A program made the translations under genes and the position numbers. A stretch of DNA of 64,000 nt from Pseudomonas brassicacearum subsp. brassicacearum (lineage in GTDB: Bacteria; Pseudomonadota; Gammaproteobacteria; Pseudomonadales; Pseudomonadaceae): contig NZ_VZPJ01000001.1 in the NCBI RefSeq assembly GCF_008801605.1, positions 682,001 through 746,000 on the forward strand. The letters are read 5' to 3'. This document shows positions 46,457 to 54,945 of the stretch, piece after piece. Position 1 is the first letter of the stretch, and each line of letters opens with the position of its first letter. Below the pieces are notes generated by a model that did no database searches, was not told the DNA's origin, and worked only from the letters and a program-made list of their open reading frames with translations.

Positions 46457-47857
46457 TTAGTCGTCGTGCTGATGTAATTGCGGCGTAGGGCGACGGAAAC
46501 CCCTGGTCAACCAGAGCAGGTAGAACAGACCGCCGCCGAGCCAGGCCAGGCCGACTTCGAAAGTGGTCGAAGAAAGACTGGTCCACAGCCACAGGGTCAG
46601 GATCAGGCCGACCAGCGGGATAAAGCCGTAGCACAGAATGGCCCGGGGCCCTTGCACCCCTTTGTCCCAGAGGAAGTGTTTGATAACGGAGAGATTGACG
46701 AAAGAGAAGGCAGTCAGAGCACCGAAGCTGATCATAGTCGAGGCCAGGTCCAGACTGATCAACAGTGCAGTCAGCGATATCAGACTCACTAGAACAGTGG
46801 TTGAAACAGGTGTACCGAATCGTTTGCTGGTCACGCCAAAGACGCGCTTTGATAGGACGCCATTACGGCCCATGGCAAAGAGGATCCGCGAGACACTGGC
46901 TTGTGCAGTCATCGCGCAGGCGAAACACCCAGCGACATAGATGGCTGTGAAAAAAGCCGATAGCAGTTGCCCGCCCACATGCTGTATCACCTGTAAACTC
47001 GCTGAGTCGACGTCCTGAAACGCACGCCAATCCGGGTAAGCTAGGTGGCCGGTGTAGGCAATCAGTATGAATAGAAAGCCGCTGAGCAAGGTGCACAGCA
47101 TGATGGCGCGTGGAAGGTTGCGCGCTGGGTCCCGTGTTTCTTCGGACAACGTCGACACCGCATCGAAACCCAGAAAGGACAGGCACAGCGTGGCAGCACC
47201 GCTGAGCAGCCCTTGAAAGTTGATATCTGGACTGAAAAAGGGTGCGGAGAAGGAAACCGGAGGAGCATCGCTGATGGAAACAATGGAGGCGGCGATGAAT
47301 ACGACGATGAACACGATCTGGACACCGATCAGAGCGAAGTTGACCTTGGCCAACAATTTAATGCCCAGAACATTCAGCACCAGTACACCGAGAATGCTGC
47401 CACAGATCCATACCGACATTGGCACGGCGGGAAAGTACTGGGCCATGTAAATGCCGATAACCAGATAGCAGATCATCGGTATGAACAGGTAATCCAGCAG
47501 CAATACCCAACCGACCATGAAGCCGATCTTGCCGCCGAATGTAGAACTGGCATAGGCGTACGCCGATCCGGCATAGGGTAGCGAAGCGGCCATCCGCCCA
47601 TAGCTGTAAGCGGTGAATAACATGGTAATCAGGGTAACGACGTAAGCGGCGGGCAGATGCCCGGAAGTGGCCTGGGTGACCAGCCCATAGGTGGTGAAGA
47701 CCGTCAACGGCACCATATAGGCTAGTCCAAATAGGACAAGCGACGGCAACCCCAGGACGCGTTCCATGCGACGCGCCGAATTCGTACTAGGTTGGCGCGA
47801 GCCGATGGTTCTGGATAAATCGTCGAGAGCTGTGCCCTCTGCGGCTACATCATTCAT
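46457..47857 (-). CDS. APC superfamily amino acid/amine permease
   Basis: A 466-residue transporter with about 12 membrane segments. It has the APC-type start (GLPSLVLFGLAYMVPLTVFT), the segment GSAYAYASSTFGGKIGFMVG, and the substrate-binding region SFLGFDAVSTLSEETRDPAR. It groups with putrescine/amino acid importers such as PuuP. It is the first gene of a two-gene unit with the class III aminotransferase, so it probably imports that enzyme's amine substrate. The upstream gap contains copy 3 of the palindromic repeat. Confidence 0.88.
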   Translation of the reverse strand: MNDVAAEGTALDDLSRTIGSRQPSTNSARRMERVLGLPSLVLFGLAYMVPLTVFTTYGLVTQATSGHLPAAYVVTLITMLFTAYSYGRMAASLPYAGSAYAYASSTFGGKIGFMVGWVLLLDYLFIPMICYLVIGIYMAQYFPAVPMSVWICGSILGVLVLNVLGIKLLAKVNFALIGVQIVFIVVFIAASIVSISDAPPVSFSAPFFSPDINFQGLLSGAATLCLSFLGFDAVSTLSEETRDPARNLPRAIMLCTLLSGFLFILIAYTGHLAYPDWRAFQDVDSASLQVIQHVGGQLLSAFFTAIYVAGCFACAMTAQASVSRILFAMGRNGVLSKRVFGVTSKRFGTPVSTTVLVSLISLTALLISLDLASTMISFGALTAFSFVNLSVIKHFLWDKGVQGPRAILCYGFIPLVGLILTLWLWTSLSSTTFEVGLAWLGGGLFYLLWLTRGFRRPTPQLHQHDD

Positions 47858-48564
47858 GCGTATTATTCCTGTACGTAGTTAGTGTTGGTCAGCGCAGCAG
47901 GCTGGTGTAACAAAAACGGTAGGAAAATAGATATTATTGTTTTTAGCGCAAACATACATGACAAGCCTAAATGCAAAGGCTGCATTCATATGATACAAGA
48001 GTCGCAACAGCTACATTATTCGTACACAGTGCCTATCTTTCTATACAGACACACATTGGCAACTGGAAGTTTACTGATCCTACAGACAATAGTTTCCTAC
48101 TCACCAAGCGCCTAACATAATCGACTCCGAAGATATTGGCTTGCTACGCCACGACAGAATGATTGGCATTCCATGCCAATCTAACAAAACCAAACCAATT
48201 TAGAACTAACTAGTAAGTATGGTGCAAAATAAAATAATCGGCAGACGAGATAACTTTGCCACACATTACCTCTGAAAAACTCTGAGAACCATAATTCCGA
48301 AAATGTAGCGTCACTCTCTCAAAAATTTGCAAGCGAGCGGTTGACGAACAAAGAGCGCTCACATTGCAATGGCTTTAATGAACGTCACGAAAATAATCAG
48401 CATACTCCCCAGCGAAAGGGAACAGGTCGTGATCTGAAGCAGGTTGCCGGAGCTCATCGACTCCCAAACAAGACTCGAAAGACTGGGCATTTATTTTATA
48501 AACTCGGTTTTTTATTACCCAAATTAGGCAGAATATTACCGCATCGAAAATACCTTCAGCGTCG
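47858..48564. other. AT-rich region upstream of the permease operon
   Basis: About 700 bases with no supported gene. It holds a copy of the palindromic repeat (48137-48183). The frame at 48341-48619 has no family signature except that its end runs into the AraC remnant. Confidence 0.5.
48137..48183. repeat. 47-bp palindromic repeat, copy 3
   Basis: It has the same layout as the other two: GGCTTG, 19 bases, then TTGGCATTCCATGCCAA (48162-48178). Here the central palindrome is perfect, with 9-bp arms GATTGGCAT and ATGCCAATC around TCC (48160-48180). It matches copy 2 at 31 of 47 positions. It lies about 280 bases upstream of the permease start. Confidence 0.7.
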
Positions 48565-48707
48565 CTCAGCCATTAACGCAACCAGGGATTTCGATAGATG
48601 GAATTGCTGGCGACTTTGAATACACAGCCGCGTTTCGCCACGTATTTCGGAGATAAATCAGGTAACTCCTTAGGCATGCAGAGCTAGAAGTATCTAGCCA
48701 CATTCCG
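48565..48707 (+). pseudogene. Degenerate 3' fragment of an AraC regulator gene
   Basis: This stretch aligns with the 3' end of the AraC gene at 44480-44625. Shared blocks are GGATTTCGATAGATGGA, ACACAGC-GC-TTT, CAGGTAAC and TATCTAGCCA, with deletions that break the frame. The homology even continues past the stop codon of the intact gene. It is a dead duplicate in the same orientation, about 4 kb from the intact gene. Confidence 0.85.
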
Positions 48708-48758
48708 AGAGAAACAAATGGTGACTCCTCAAATAGTAGAGAAGAATCACCAAGCTAA

Positions 48759-50201
48759 CTAAAGCGCGCCCATTATCGACTTAGTTTCTAAAAACTCTTC
48801 AAATCCAGCTGCGCCCCACTCCCGACCATTACCTGACTGTTTATAGCCACCGAAGGGTGCATTGATATCAATCGCGGCACCGCAAAGATGGACCATCCCG
48901 GTGCGCATGCGCTTTGCTACCGCACTTGCGTGTGACAGACTCGAGGAGTGAACATACCCAGCAAGCCCATATATTGAATCATTAGCGATAGCGATTGCCT
49001 CCTCCTCGCTATCATATCCAATCACAACCAGTACAGGCCCGAAAATTTCTTCCCGCGCAATCTTCATGTTATTATCAACATTCGTGAATACAGTCGGATA
49101 AATATAAAACCCTTCAGTTGATCGAGCCAGCTCCTCCTCATTACCAACTAACAGTTTTGCTCCTTCCTTTATTCCCACGCCAATAAACTCCTTAACAAGA
49201 TGGTATTGCCGTGCGTTAGCCATAGGACCCATTGTTGTTTCAGGATCCATAGGGTCACCCACCTTGATCTCAGAACATACCTTGACGATTATTTGCTCTA
49301 TCTGCTCCAGGTGAGTTCGTGGCACCAGCATCCTGGAGGGCGCCGTACAGGACTGACCGGAGTTGGACATCATATGTAAAACACCATGCCGAACGGCTTG
49401 TTCTAAATCCGCATCAGACAAAATAATATTTGCAGATTTTCCACCCAGCTCCAAGGACATTCTTTTTACGGTCTCAGCACCGGCAACCGTCAAGCTCGCT
49501 CCTGCCTGGGTAGATCCTGTCAAAGAGACCATATCCACTAGCGGGTGGGAAGCTAGTAGTTCTCCGAGTTGTCTCCCCTGCCCATTAATCATATTAAATA
49601 CACCGACTGGAACGCCTGCCTCTTCCATTATTTCTGCGAAAATGATCGCTGAGTACGGAGAATTTTGACTTGGCTTAAGTACCATCGTACAGCCTACAGC
49701 CAATGCAGGGGCAACTTTACATGCAACCTGATTCATCGGCCAGTTCCAAGGTGTGATAAGTGAGCACACACCAATAGGCTCTTTGATGACGATTGTTGAA
49801 CCATACTTACTTTCGAAACTGTACTGCTTGAGCGTTTCCAAAGCAGATTGGAAATGCCAGAGCCCAATAGCAGCTTGAAGGGGGCGTGAAAGTTTATGTA
49901 GAGGCGCCCCCATTTCAAGCGTAATCGCTTCAGCTAGTTCATCTAAACGCCTCTCGTAGACCGCACAGATTCGCTCTAATAGGGCTACGCGAAATTCGAC
50001 AGGCGTATTCGAATACTCAGGAAAAGCATCGAACGCGGCTTGTATAGCAATGTTTACATCGATCGCCGATCCGAACGAAATCGATCCGGACACACGCCCG
50101 TTAGCAGGATTGATGACATCATGACACGACTGCTCGCCACTTGGAGCAATCCAAGCGCCATTAATAAAAAAACTTTTATGATTTTTACTTTGCTGAAACA
50201 T
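48759..50201 (-). CDS. Aldehyde dehydrogenase (NAD(P)-dependent)
   Basis: A 480-residue aldehyde dehydrogenase. The general base is in MSLELGGKSANIIL, the nucleophile cysteine in HMMSNSGQSCTAPSRML, and the nucleotide-binding GSTQAGASLTV is normal; the catalytic segment EEIFGPVLVVIGY is intact. The ATG at 50201 follows GGAGAG. Its base composition is AT-rich like the neighbouring genes and unlike the GC-rich aldehyde dehydrogenase at 27053, so the two are not a recent duplication. It may oxidise the aldehyde made by the aminotransferase. The AraC gene lies 91 bases upstream on the same strand. Confidence 0.92.
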   Translation of the reverse strand: MFQQSKNHKSFFINGAWIAPSGEQSCHDVINPANGRVSGSISFGSAIDVNIAIQAAFDAFPEYSNTPVEFRVALLERICAVYERRLDELAEAITLEMGAPLHKLSRPLQAAIGLWHFQSALETLKQYSFESKYGSTIVIKEPIGVCSLITPWNWPMNQVACKVAPALAVGCTMVLKPSQNSPYSAIIFAEIMEEAGVPVGVFNMINGQGRQLGELLASHPLVDMVSLTGSTQAGASLTVAGAETVKRMSLELGGKSANIILSDADLEQAVRHGVLHMMSNSGQSCTAPSRMLVPRTHLEQIEQIIVKVCSEIKVGDPMDPETTMGPMANARQYHLVKEFIGVGIKEGAKLLVGNEEELARSTEGFYIYPTVFTNVDNNMKIAREEIFGPVLVVIGYDSEEEAIAIANDSIYGLAGYVHSSSLSHASAVAKRMRTGMVHLCGAAIDINAPFGGYKQSGNGREWGAAGFEEFLETKSIMGAL

Positions 50202-50291
50202 CTTCTCTCTCCAATATAGGACCTGACTCAGGTGCAAAGCTACCTAAAGCACTTGACGTGGTCTTGTCTGTTCATGCCTTAAGAACTGACA

Positions 50292-51314
50292 TCAGGCGCC
50301 ATTTAGTAACGGCTTCGCCAGTACCTGCTGCCTATATTGTTGAGGAGTAAGCTGCATCCATCGCCGAAATGCACGGCTGAAAGAGCTGGCCTCGGTATAG
50401 CCAAGCAACAGTGCAATATCGGTTATGCTATGGTTTGAGCACGACACATAATTTTCTGCCAGGGACCGACGCACCACTTCCACAAGGTGGCTGAAGTCTA
50501 GATTATGATCGGCCAAACGGCGCTGTAGCGTCCTTACCCCCATATTCATGGCGGCGGCCACCTGATCAATGTTGGGACATCCGCCACCCAAGCTATCCGC
50601 GATATGACGCAAAAGCCCATTAAGTAAATCATTAGGTCCAGTTCTCATTACGCGTCGCTGCTCAAGGAACGCTTCTAATACCTGGAACAAACGGATATCG
50701 GCGGTGCACACAGGCATTTCCAGCAAGCTTCTAGCGTAATACAGCCGATTGTCGGGCCGATTAAAAAATACTGGACAGTTAAAAATTTCCTTATATACAC
50801 TCAAATCCCTCGGCGCACTATGTTCGAACTCTACACACGTCGGCGAAAGATCAACACGACCGGTAATTTCACGAATCAAACTCAGCTCTGCGGCAATTGA
50901 AAATTCTGCATCCTGCCTGCGCTGAATTATAAGAGGGTCAATTATCTGATAGCCAACACTGACTGAGCTATCGGTCATGATTACGTCGAGCTTAACTCCT
51001 TGAGTCAGAACCTCAATAAAATGGCTCAAGCAATGTAATGCCAACTGCATTGTCGGCGCACTCTTTACAGCGTGCCCCCAAACCCCCCATTCATGACAGC
51101 TAGTTCGTATTCCGACCTCAAGCCCTATGCTTTGAGATACTTCCCTCCCCAAAAGCTCCCACAAAGCGACATATTTAGATAACGGAATCTCATAGCCAGG
51201 TGAATGTAAAGCTTCTCCACTGAGCCCAACTGAGTTCAAATAAGGCGAAAACAACTGTGCGTGCTGTGTGAAAAAACTTTCGGCGTATATGGTATGGCAA
51301 TTATGTAAAGTCAT
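50292..51314 (-). CDS. AraC family transcriptional regulator (arabinose-binding type)
   Basis: A 340-residue regulator with an N-terminal ligand-binding domain of the AraC_binding_2 kind (YEIPLSKYVALWELLGREVS) and a C-terminal double helix-turn-helix (VAAAMNMGVRTLQRRLADHN; DIALLLGYTEASSFSRAFRR), ending WMQLTPQQYR. ATG 51314 has GAGG 7 bases upstream, so the longer frame is rejected. It probably controls the adjacent aldehyde dehydrogenase gene. Confidence 0.9.
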   Translation of the reverse strand: MTLHNCHTIYAESFFTQHAQLFSPYLNSVGLSGEALHSPGYEIPLSKYVALWELLGREVSQSIGLEVGIRTSCHEWGVWGHAVKSAPTMQLALHCLSHFIEVLTQGVKLDVIMTDSSVSVGYQIIDPLIIQRRQDAEFSIAAELSLIREITGRVDLSPTCVEFEHSAPRDLSVYKEIFNCPVFFNRPDNRLYYARSLLEMPVCTADIRLFQVLEAFLEQRRVMRTGPNDLLNGLLRHIADSLGGGCPNIDQVAAAMNMGVRTLQRRLADHNLDFSHLVEVVRRSLAENYVSCSNHSITDIALLLGYTEASSFSRAFRRWMQLTPQQYRQQVLAKPLLNGA

Positions 51315-51701
51315 ATATGCCTCACTCGTGCGTAGTGTAAATGATTGATTTACCTGCCAGCGCTCAGGCAAACCTCACTTTTTATTCGAGTCTCAATCTT
51401 AGGACCACCCAGCACCATTTTTTTGCTAAAGAAGCCAGTGATTATGCAGGACACGCCAAGCTGCCAAATGTGCTTGGCCTTGGCAACGCAGATTATTTCA
51501 CCTAAGCAGACATTTGACTCATGTTTTTACAGCATAAAACAGGCCAAACATGAAGTTAGGAACAATGGCCAACTATCAGCACTTAATATAAAAATACCAT
51601 AGCAAAATGATTAGGACGATGTTGATTAATTGCCTAGACCATACAAATAAGCGCGCCCTACATAAACTTAAACCAAGCTACTTTACCCATAGCGGCGTTT
51701 T
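51315..51701. other. Intergenic region before the IS element
   Basis: No gene supported. GCCAAGC (about 51459) and GCTTGGC (about 51476) form a possible stem-loop. The region should contain the promoter of the leftward AraC gene. Confidence 0.45.
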
Positions 51702-51771
51702 TCAAGGTAGTTGTCACGTCAACCGTCTAACTATGCCGCTCTTTTCTCGACGTGCTGCTCCCGATCCGGGT

Positions 51772-53009
51772 TCAACAGCACGGTGCCGATCGGCTTCCAG
51801 TTACGTGTTCGACGCGACCAGCGTTCCGGCTTTTTCTCCTTGGCTCGTTCGTACAGCTCATGTCGCCGGGCCAAGACCTGATGGTCCACTCCTCAATGCC
51901 GCTCACCCGGGGTGAAGAACCGGATACGGCTATGCCGGTGCTCGTTGTTGTACCAACGCATGAAACCCCTCCCCACGCTCGTACGGCGTCCAGACCGGCA
52001 AAAACATCCTGCGACCATTGCGGGCAGTATTTCAGGGTTCTAAACAGCGACTCGGAGTAAGAATTGTCGTTGCTGACACGGGGTCGTCCCCGCGAGGGCG
52101 TGATGCCTAGCTCATACATCTTGCTCAACAGCGTCACCGATTTCATCGGCGCTCCATTGTCCGAGTGCAGCACCAGCGGTCCGCGTAAACACTGTTCGCC
52201 GATCACGCTGCGTTGCAGCAGCGCGGCGGTTTTTTCGCCGCTTTCCGCATCATAGACCTCCCAACCCACGGCCTTGCGGCTGTAAATATCCTCGTCAGAT
52301 AGAGGTAGTAATACTGGCCGCGTATCGGCGACGGCAGATACGTGATGCCCCACAACCACACCTGATTCAGCCCTTTGGCGGCATGCGTCGTCGGTGCGCC
52401 GTACCGCCAGGGGGCTGACTACAACCTCAATGCTTGCTGTTGACCCGTCGCTCGCAGGACGCGATAAAACGTCGCCTCCGAAGCCAGGTAGCGCCCTTGA
52501 TCGGCCAGACGCGGCACGATCTGGCTCGGCGGCAAATAGGCATACTCCGGCCTATTGCACAACGCCACGATCGCTTGCCGCTCGCGCGGTGCAGGTAGTA
52601 CGGTGGTCGTTCGGGCATCGGCCTTGATAACGCCTGCTCCAGTCCACCGTTACAAGGTCCGCAGCGATAAACCGATTCCCGGCAGACTCTGATTTTTCTG
52701 GCACCCGCAGCGGACGCTTCGCTCAGCCAGTCAACAAGTAACCGCCGTTCTGGCAAAGACGTGAGTTGTCCCCGTTGTCAGCCCCCCAGTTGTCATTGAG
52801 CTTTTTTCGCAGCACCAACAACGCGGCTGTTTCAGCGAGCGCCTTGTCTTTGCGGCGCAGCTCGGGCTCAAGTTCCTGGATGCGTTTCTTATCTTTGCGA
52901 GACTGCTCCCGATCTTCTTTTTTACTGGGCCTTTTCCGATTTCTGGCCGGTCATGAAGGCTTGTCGCCAGGCCGTGATCTGTTCGGGGTAAAGGCCTTTG
53001 CGGCGCCAA
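51772..53009 (-). pseudogene. IS3-family orfB transposase, multiply frameshifted
   Basis: Pieces in different frames add up to an integrase-core transposase. The best is the rve-like segment at about 51950-52359: DIYSRKAVGWEVYDAESGEK, LHSDNGAPMKSVTLLSKMYE and SNDNSYSESLFRTLKY, which include two of the DDE residues. Upstream segments (52427-52756 and 52731-53009) are orfB N-terminal parts in shifted frames. It cannot yield an active transposase. Confidence 0.8.
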
Positions 53010-53263
53010 TATTCGCCCTGGTCGATCTCGGACAAATCGGCGGCTTCAAGCACGACAGCAAACTTGGTTTCGGCTGACCAGTTCTCGGTCAACGGCTTGT
53101 TTTCGGACACTGCACTTCCTTCAGAACTGAGCTGCATGCGCCAGTTGGACAAAGGCATTTCGCTGACCTCTTCGCGTCTGGAGACCTCGGCCATCGACAG
53201 GTTCAGCGGGGGAAGCAGCATCTTGAGTAATGCGGCTCTGCGTTCAGGTGAATAGTACGGCAC
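52922..53263 (-). CDS. IS3-family orfA transposase (HTH protein)
   Basis: A 113-residue protein starting MPYYSPERRAALLKMLLPPL, with a helix-turn-helix region (LSMAEVSRREEVSEMPLSNW) and a second repeat-like segment (WSAETKFAVVLEAADLSEID, then YWRRKGLYPEQITAWRQAF). This is the usual orfA of a group of Pseudomonas IS3-like elements. It overlaps the degraded orfB. It is itself open, but without orfB there is no transposase. Confidence 0.8.
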   Translation of the reverse strand: MPYYSPERRAALLKMLLPPLNLSMAEVSRREEVSEMPLSNWRMQLSSEGSAVSENKPLTENWSAETKFAVVLEAADLSEIDQGEYWRRKGLYPEQITAWRQAFMTGQKSEKAQ

Positions 53264-53501
53264 GACCAGTCTCTTTCCACCCCCGAGATTAAAACCGGGG
53301 AGGTAACAACTATCCTGACACCGGGGGATAGTGACGAGCTATTTCTTTTAGGCGGGCAGGGAACAACAGAGTCATGGAATTACCACTATGCCCCTCAAAA
53401 AATAGACGCCGCAACTATAATAGAAGCCGAACGCCCGCACGGTAAGTATTCAATTCAATCACCTCAACCTCGCAAGGCATAAACGGCACTTTGTTTAAAA
53501 A

Positions 53502-54263
53502 TTATTTACTTAAGAAAGCGTTAATTCCGTTGATAGCATCATCTTCCATGGCATTACATGCCATTACTTTAGCTGCATACGAATAAGCATCCTCTATACA
53601 CATCGAACGCTGGCGATAAATCATTGCCTTCCCGTGTCGAATGGCAGCAGCGCTCTTGGCTGCGATGGCGGAAGTCAGAACGTCAACAGCACTATCAATG
53701 TCTTTATTGTCTACCGCTTGATTGACTAACCCCCAGGATACTGCCGCATCAGCGTCAATAAACTTCCCAGTGAACAACATCTCAAAGGCATGTTTATTCG
53801 ATATGCTCCGGGTCAATGCGACAGACGGTGTGGAGCAGAACAAACCCAAGTTTATTCCTGAAACCCCAAAACGAGCACCCACTACTGCAACAGCTAAGTC
53901 GCAACTCGCGACTAATTGACAGCCTGCTGCAGTGGCGACACCTTGCACGCGCGCAATGACAGGAACAGGAAATGAGTGGATTTTCATCATCACTTCACTG
54001 CACAAGCTAAATAGTTGCTGATAATACGAAAGATCAGTATTCTGCTGCATTTCGCGTAGGTCATGCCCTGCGCAAAACGCTTTGCCTTTCGCTGCCAGGA
54101 TCAAACAACGAATAGTTGTATCGCCCGCGTGCACATCTAGCTGTTCTTTCAGCGCATTAAGCATGTCTTCTGACAGTGCGTTATACTGTTGCGGCCGGTT
54201 CAGCCACAACGTCACAACATCGTTCCGCCGCTCATAAAGTATAACAGATTCTATATTTTCCAT
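53502..54263 (-). CDS. Enoyl-CoA hydratase/isomerase family protein
   Basis: A 253-residue crotonase-fold protein. The oxyanion-hole segments are AKGKAFCAGHDLREMQQNT and VQGVATAAGCQLVASCDLAV. The first hydratase glutamate position is Gln (AGCQLVA), so it may not be a simple hydratase and could be an isomerase, hydrolase or decarboxylase. The ATG at 54263 follows GAGGGTG. It is the last of three leftward genes after the molybdenum enzyme and OsmC; a GC hairpin lies between it and OsmC. The acyl-CoA substrate is unknown. Confidence 0.88.
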   Translation of the reverse strand: MENIESVILYERRNDVVTLWLNRPQQYNALSEDMLNALKEQLDVHAGDTTIRCLILAAKGKAFCAGHDLREMQQNTDLSYYQQLFSLCSEVMMKIHSFPVPVIARVQGVATAAGCQLVASCDLAVAVVGARFGVSGINLGLFCSTPSVALTRSISNKHAFEMLFTGKFIDADAAVSWGLVNQAVDNKDIDSAVDVLTSAIAAKSAAAIRHGKAMIYRQRSMCIEDAYSYAAKVMACNAMEDDAINGINAFLSK

Positions 54264-54279
54264 ACAATTTCACCCTCAC

Positions 54280-54301
54280 GCCCGCGCATTACTGCGCGGG
54301 C
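54280..54301 (-). terminator. GC-rich hairpin between osmC and the enoyl-CoA hydratase gene
   Basis: GCCCGCGC (54280-54287) and GCGCGGGC (54294-54301) are a perfect 8-bp stem with a 6-base loop, 16 bases before the next ATG. It probably attenuates rather than ends transcription, because a ribosome binding site follows immediately. Confidence 0.5.
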
Positions 54302-54310
54302 CCCTTAACG

Positions 54311-54766
54311 TTACTCTGAATAATCACAGACCGTAATGGTGGCTTTAATTGAATTACCAATAAAACACCGCTTGTGTGCTCCAGAATGCATCCGGTTAAT
54401 AGCATCCGCGTCCGGCCTCTTCTCTCCGGAAAAAACAATCTTCGGATAAAGCTCAATTCGCGTAATCTCCAACCCACCGCCGTCCGCCTTTTCCAAATAT
54501 CCCACAGGCATATCACAATAGGACTCAGGTAGAAACCCTAGTTGTTCAGCGATTGCTAAAAAAAACAGCATATGACAGCTTGCTGCAGCACTCACTAGCA
54601 ATTGTTCTGGATCAGCACACAAAGCGTCGCCTTTGTATTCAACTGAAGCCGATACATTTAATTTTTGCTTCCCGTCAAAGTGACTCACATGGTTACGTGA
54701 GTAAGTGGAGGCATCATCGGCATGGGCATTTTTTTCCCATTTTATTTCAGCAACATGTTCAGACAT
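54311..54766 (-). CDS. OsmC family protein (two-cysteine type)
   Basis: A 151-residue OsmC/Ohr-type protein with both conserved cysteines: the first in VSAAASCHMLFFLAIAEQ and the second in GAHKRCFIGNSIKATITV. It begins with the strand pattern AEIKWEKNAHADDASTYSRN, typical of YhfA/OsmC hydroperoxide reductases. It is preceded by GAGGGTGG. Encoded 177 bases after the molybdenum enzyme gene and 47 bases before the enoyl-CoA hydratase gene. Unlike the OsmC at 1743, it keeps the full redox pair, so peroxidase activity is plausible. Confidence 0.88.
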   Translation of the reverse strand: MSEHVAEIKWEKNAHADDASTYSRNHVSHFDGKQKLNVSASVEYKGDALCADPEQLLVSAAASCHMLFFLAIAEQLGFLPESYCDMPVGYLEKADGGGLEITRIELYPKIVFSGEKRPDADAINRMHSGAHKRCFIGNSIKATITVCDYSE

Positions 54767-54928
54767 AAACCACCCTCATTCCAGTCAATATAGTCAACTA
54801 AGCGCCATACAACTAACACAGCCCCTACTCTATCAATCTAGATCAGGACCAAACATACGATTTAGCTTGTCAGAGGCAACATCTCCTCACCAGGATTAAC
54901 CATCATTCATTCGCGGCAGCAAGCTGTC

Positions 54929-54945
54929 GAGATATTACATATCTC
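54929..54945. promoter_or_regulatory. Palindrome at the end of the molybdenum enzyme gene
   Basis: GAGATAT-TAC-ATATCTC is a perfect palindrome with 7-bp arms that touches the stop codon of the oxidoreductase gene and precedes OsmC. It could be an operator for the OsmC-hydratase pair or a weak stem-loop. Confidence 0.4.

Larger units (their letters stand above)
51702..53318 (-). mobile_element. Decayed IS3-family insertion sequence
   Basis: An element of about 1.6 kb bounded by imperfect inverted repeats: TAGTTGTCACGTC at 51708-51720 and, on the other strand, TAGTTGTTACCTC at 53312-53300 (11 of 13 identical, with weaker similarity extending 6 bases outward). It encodes a two-ORF transposase on the minus strand, of which the second part is frameshifted. 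No target-site duplication is apparent. It separates the AraC/aldehyde dehydrogenase genes from the molybdenum-enzyme group. Confidence 0.75.
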
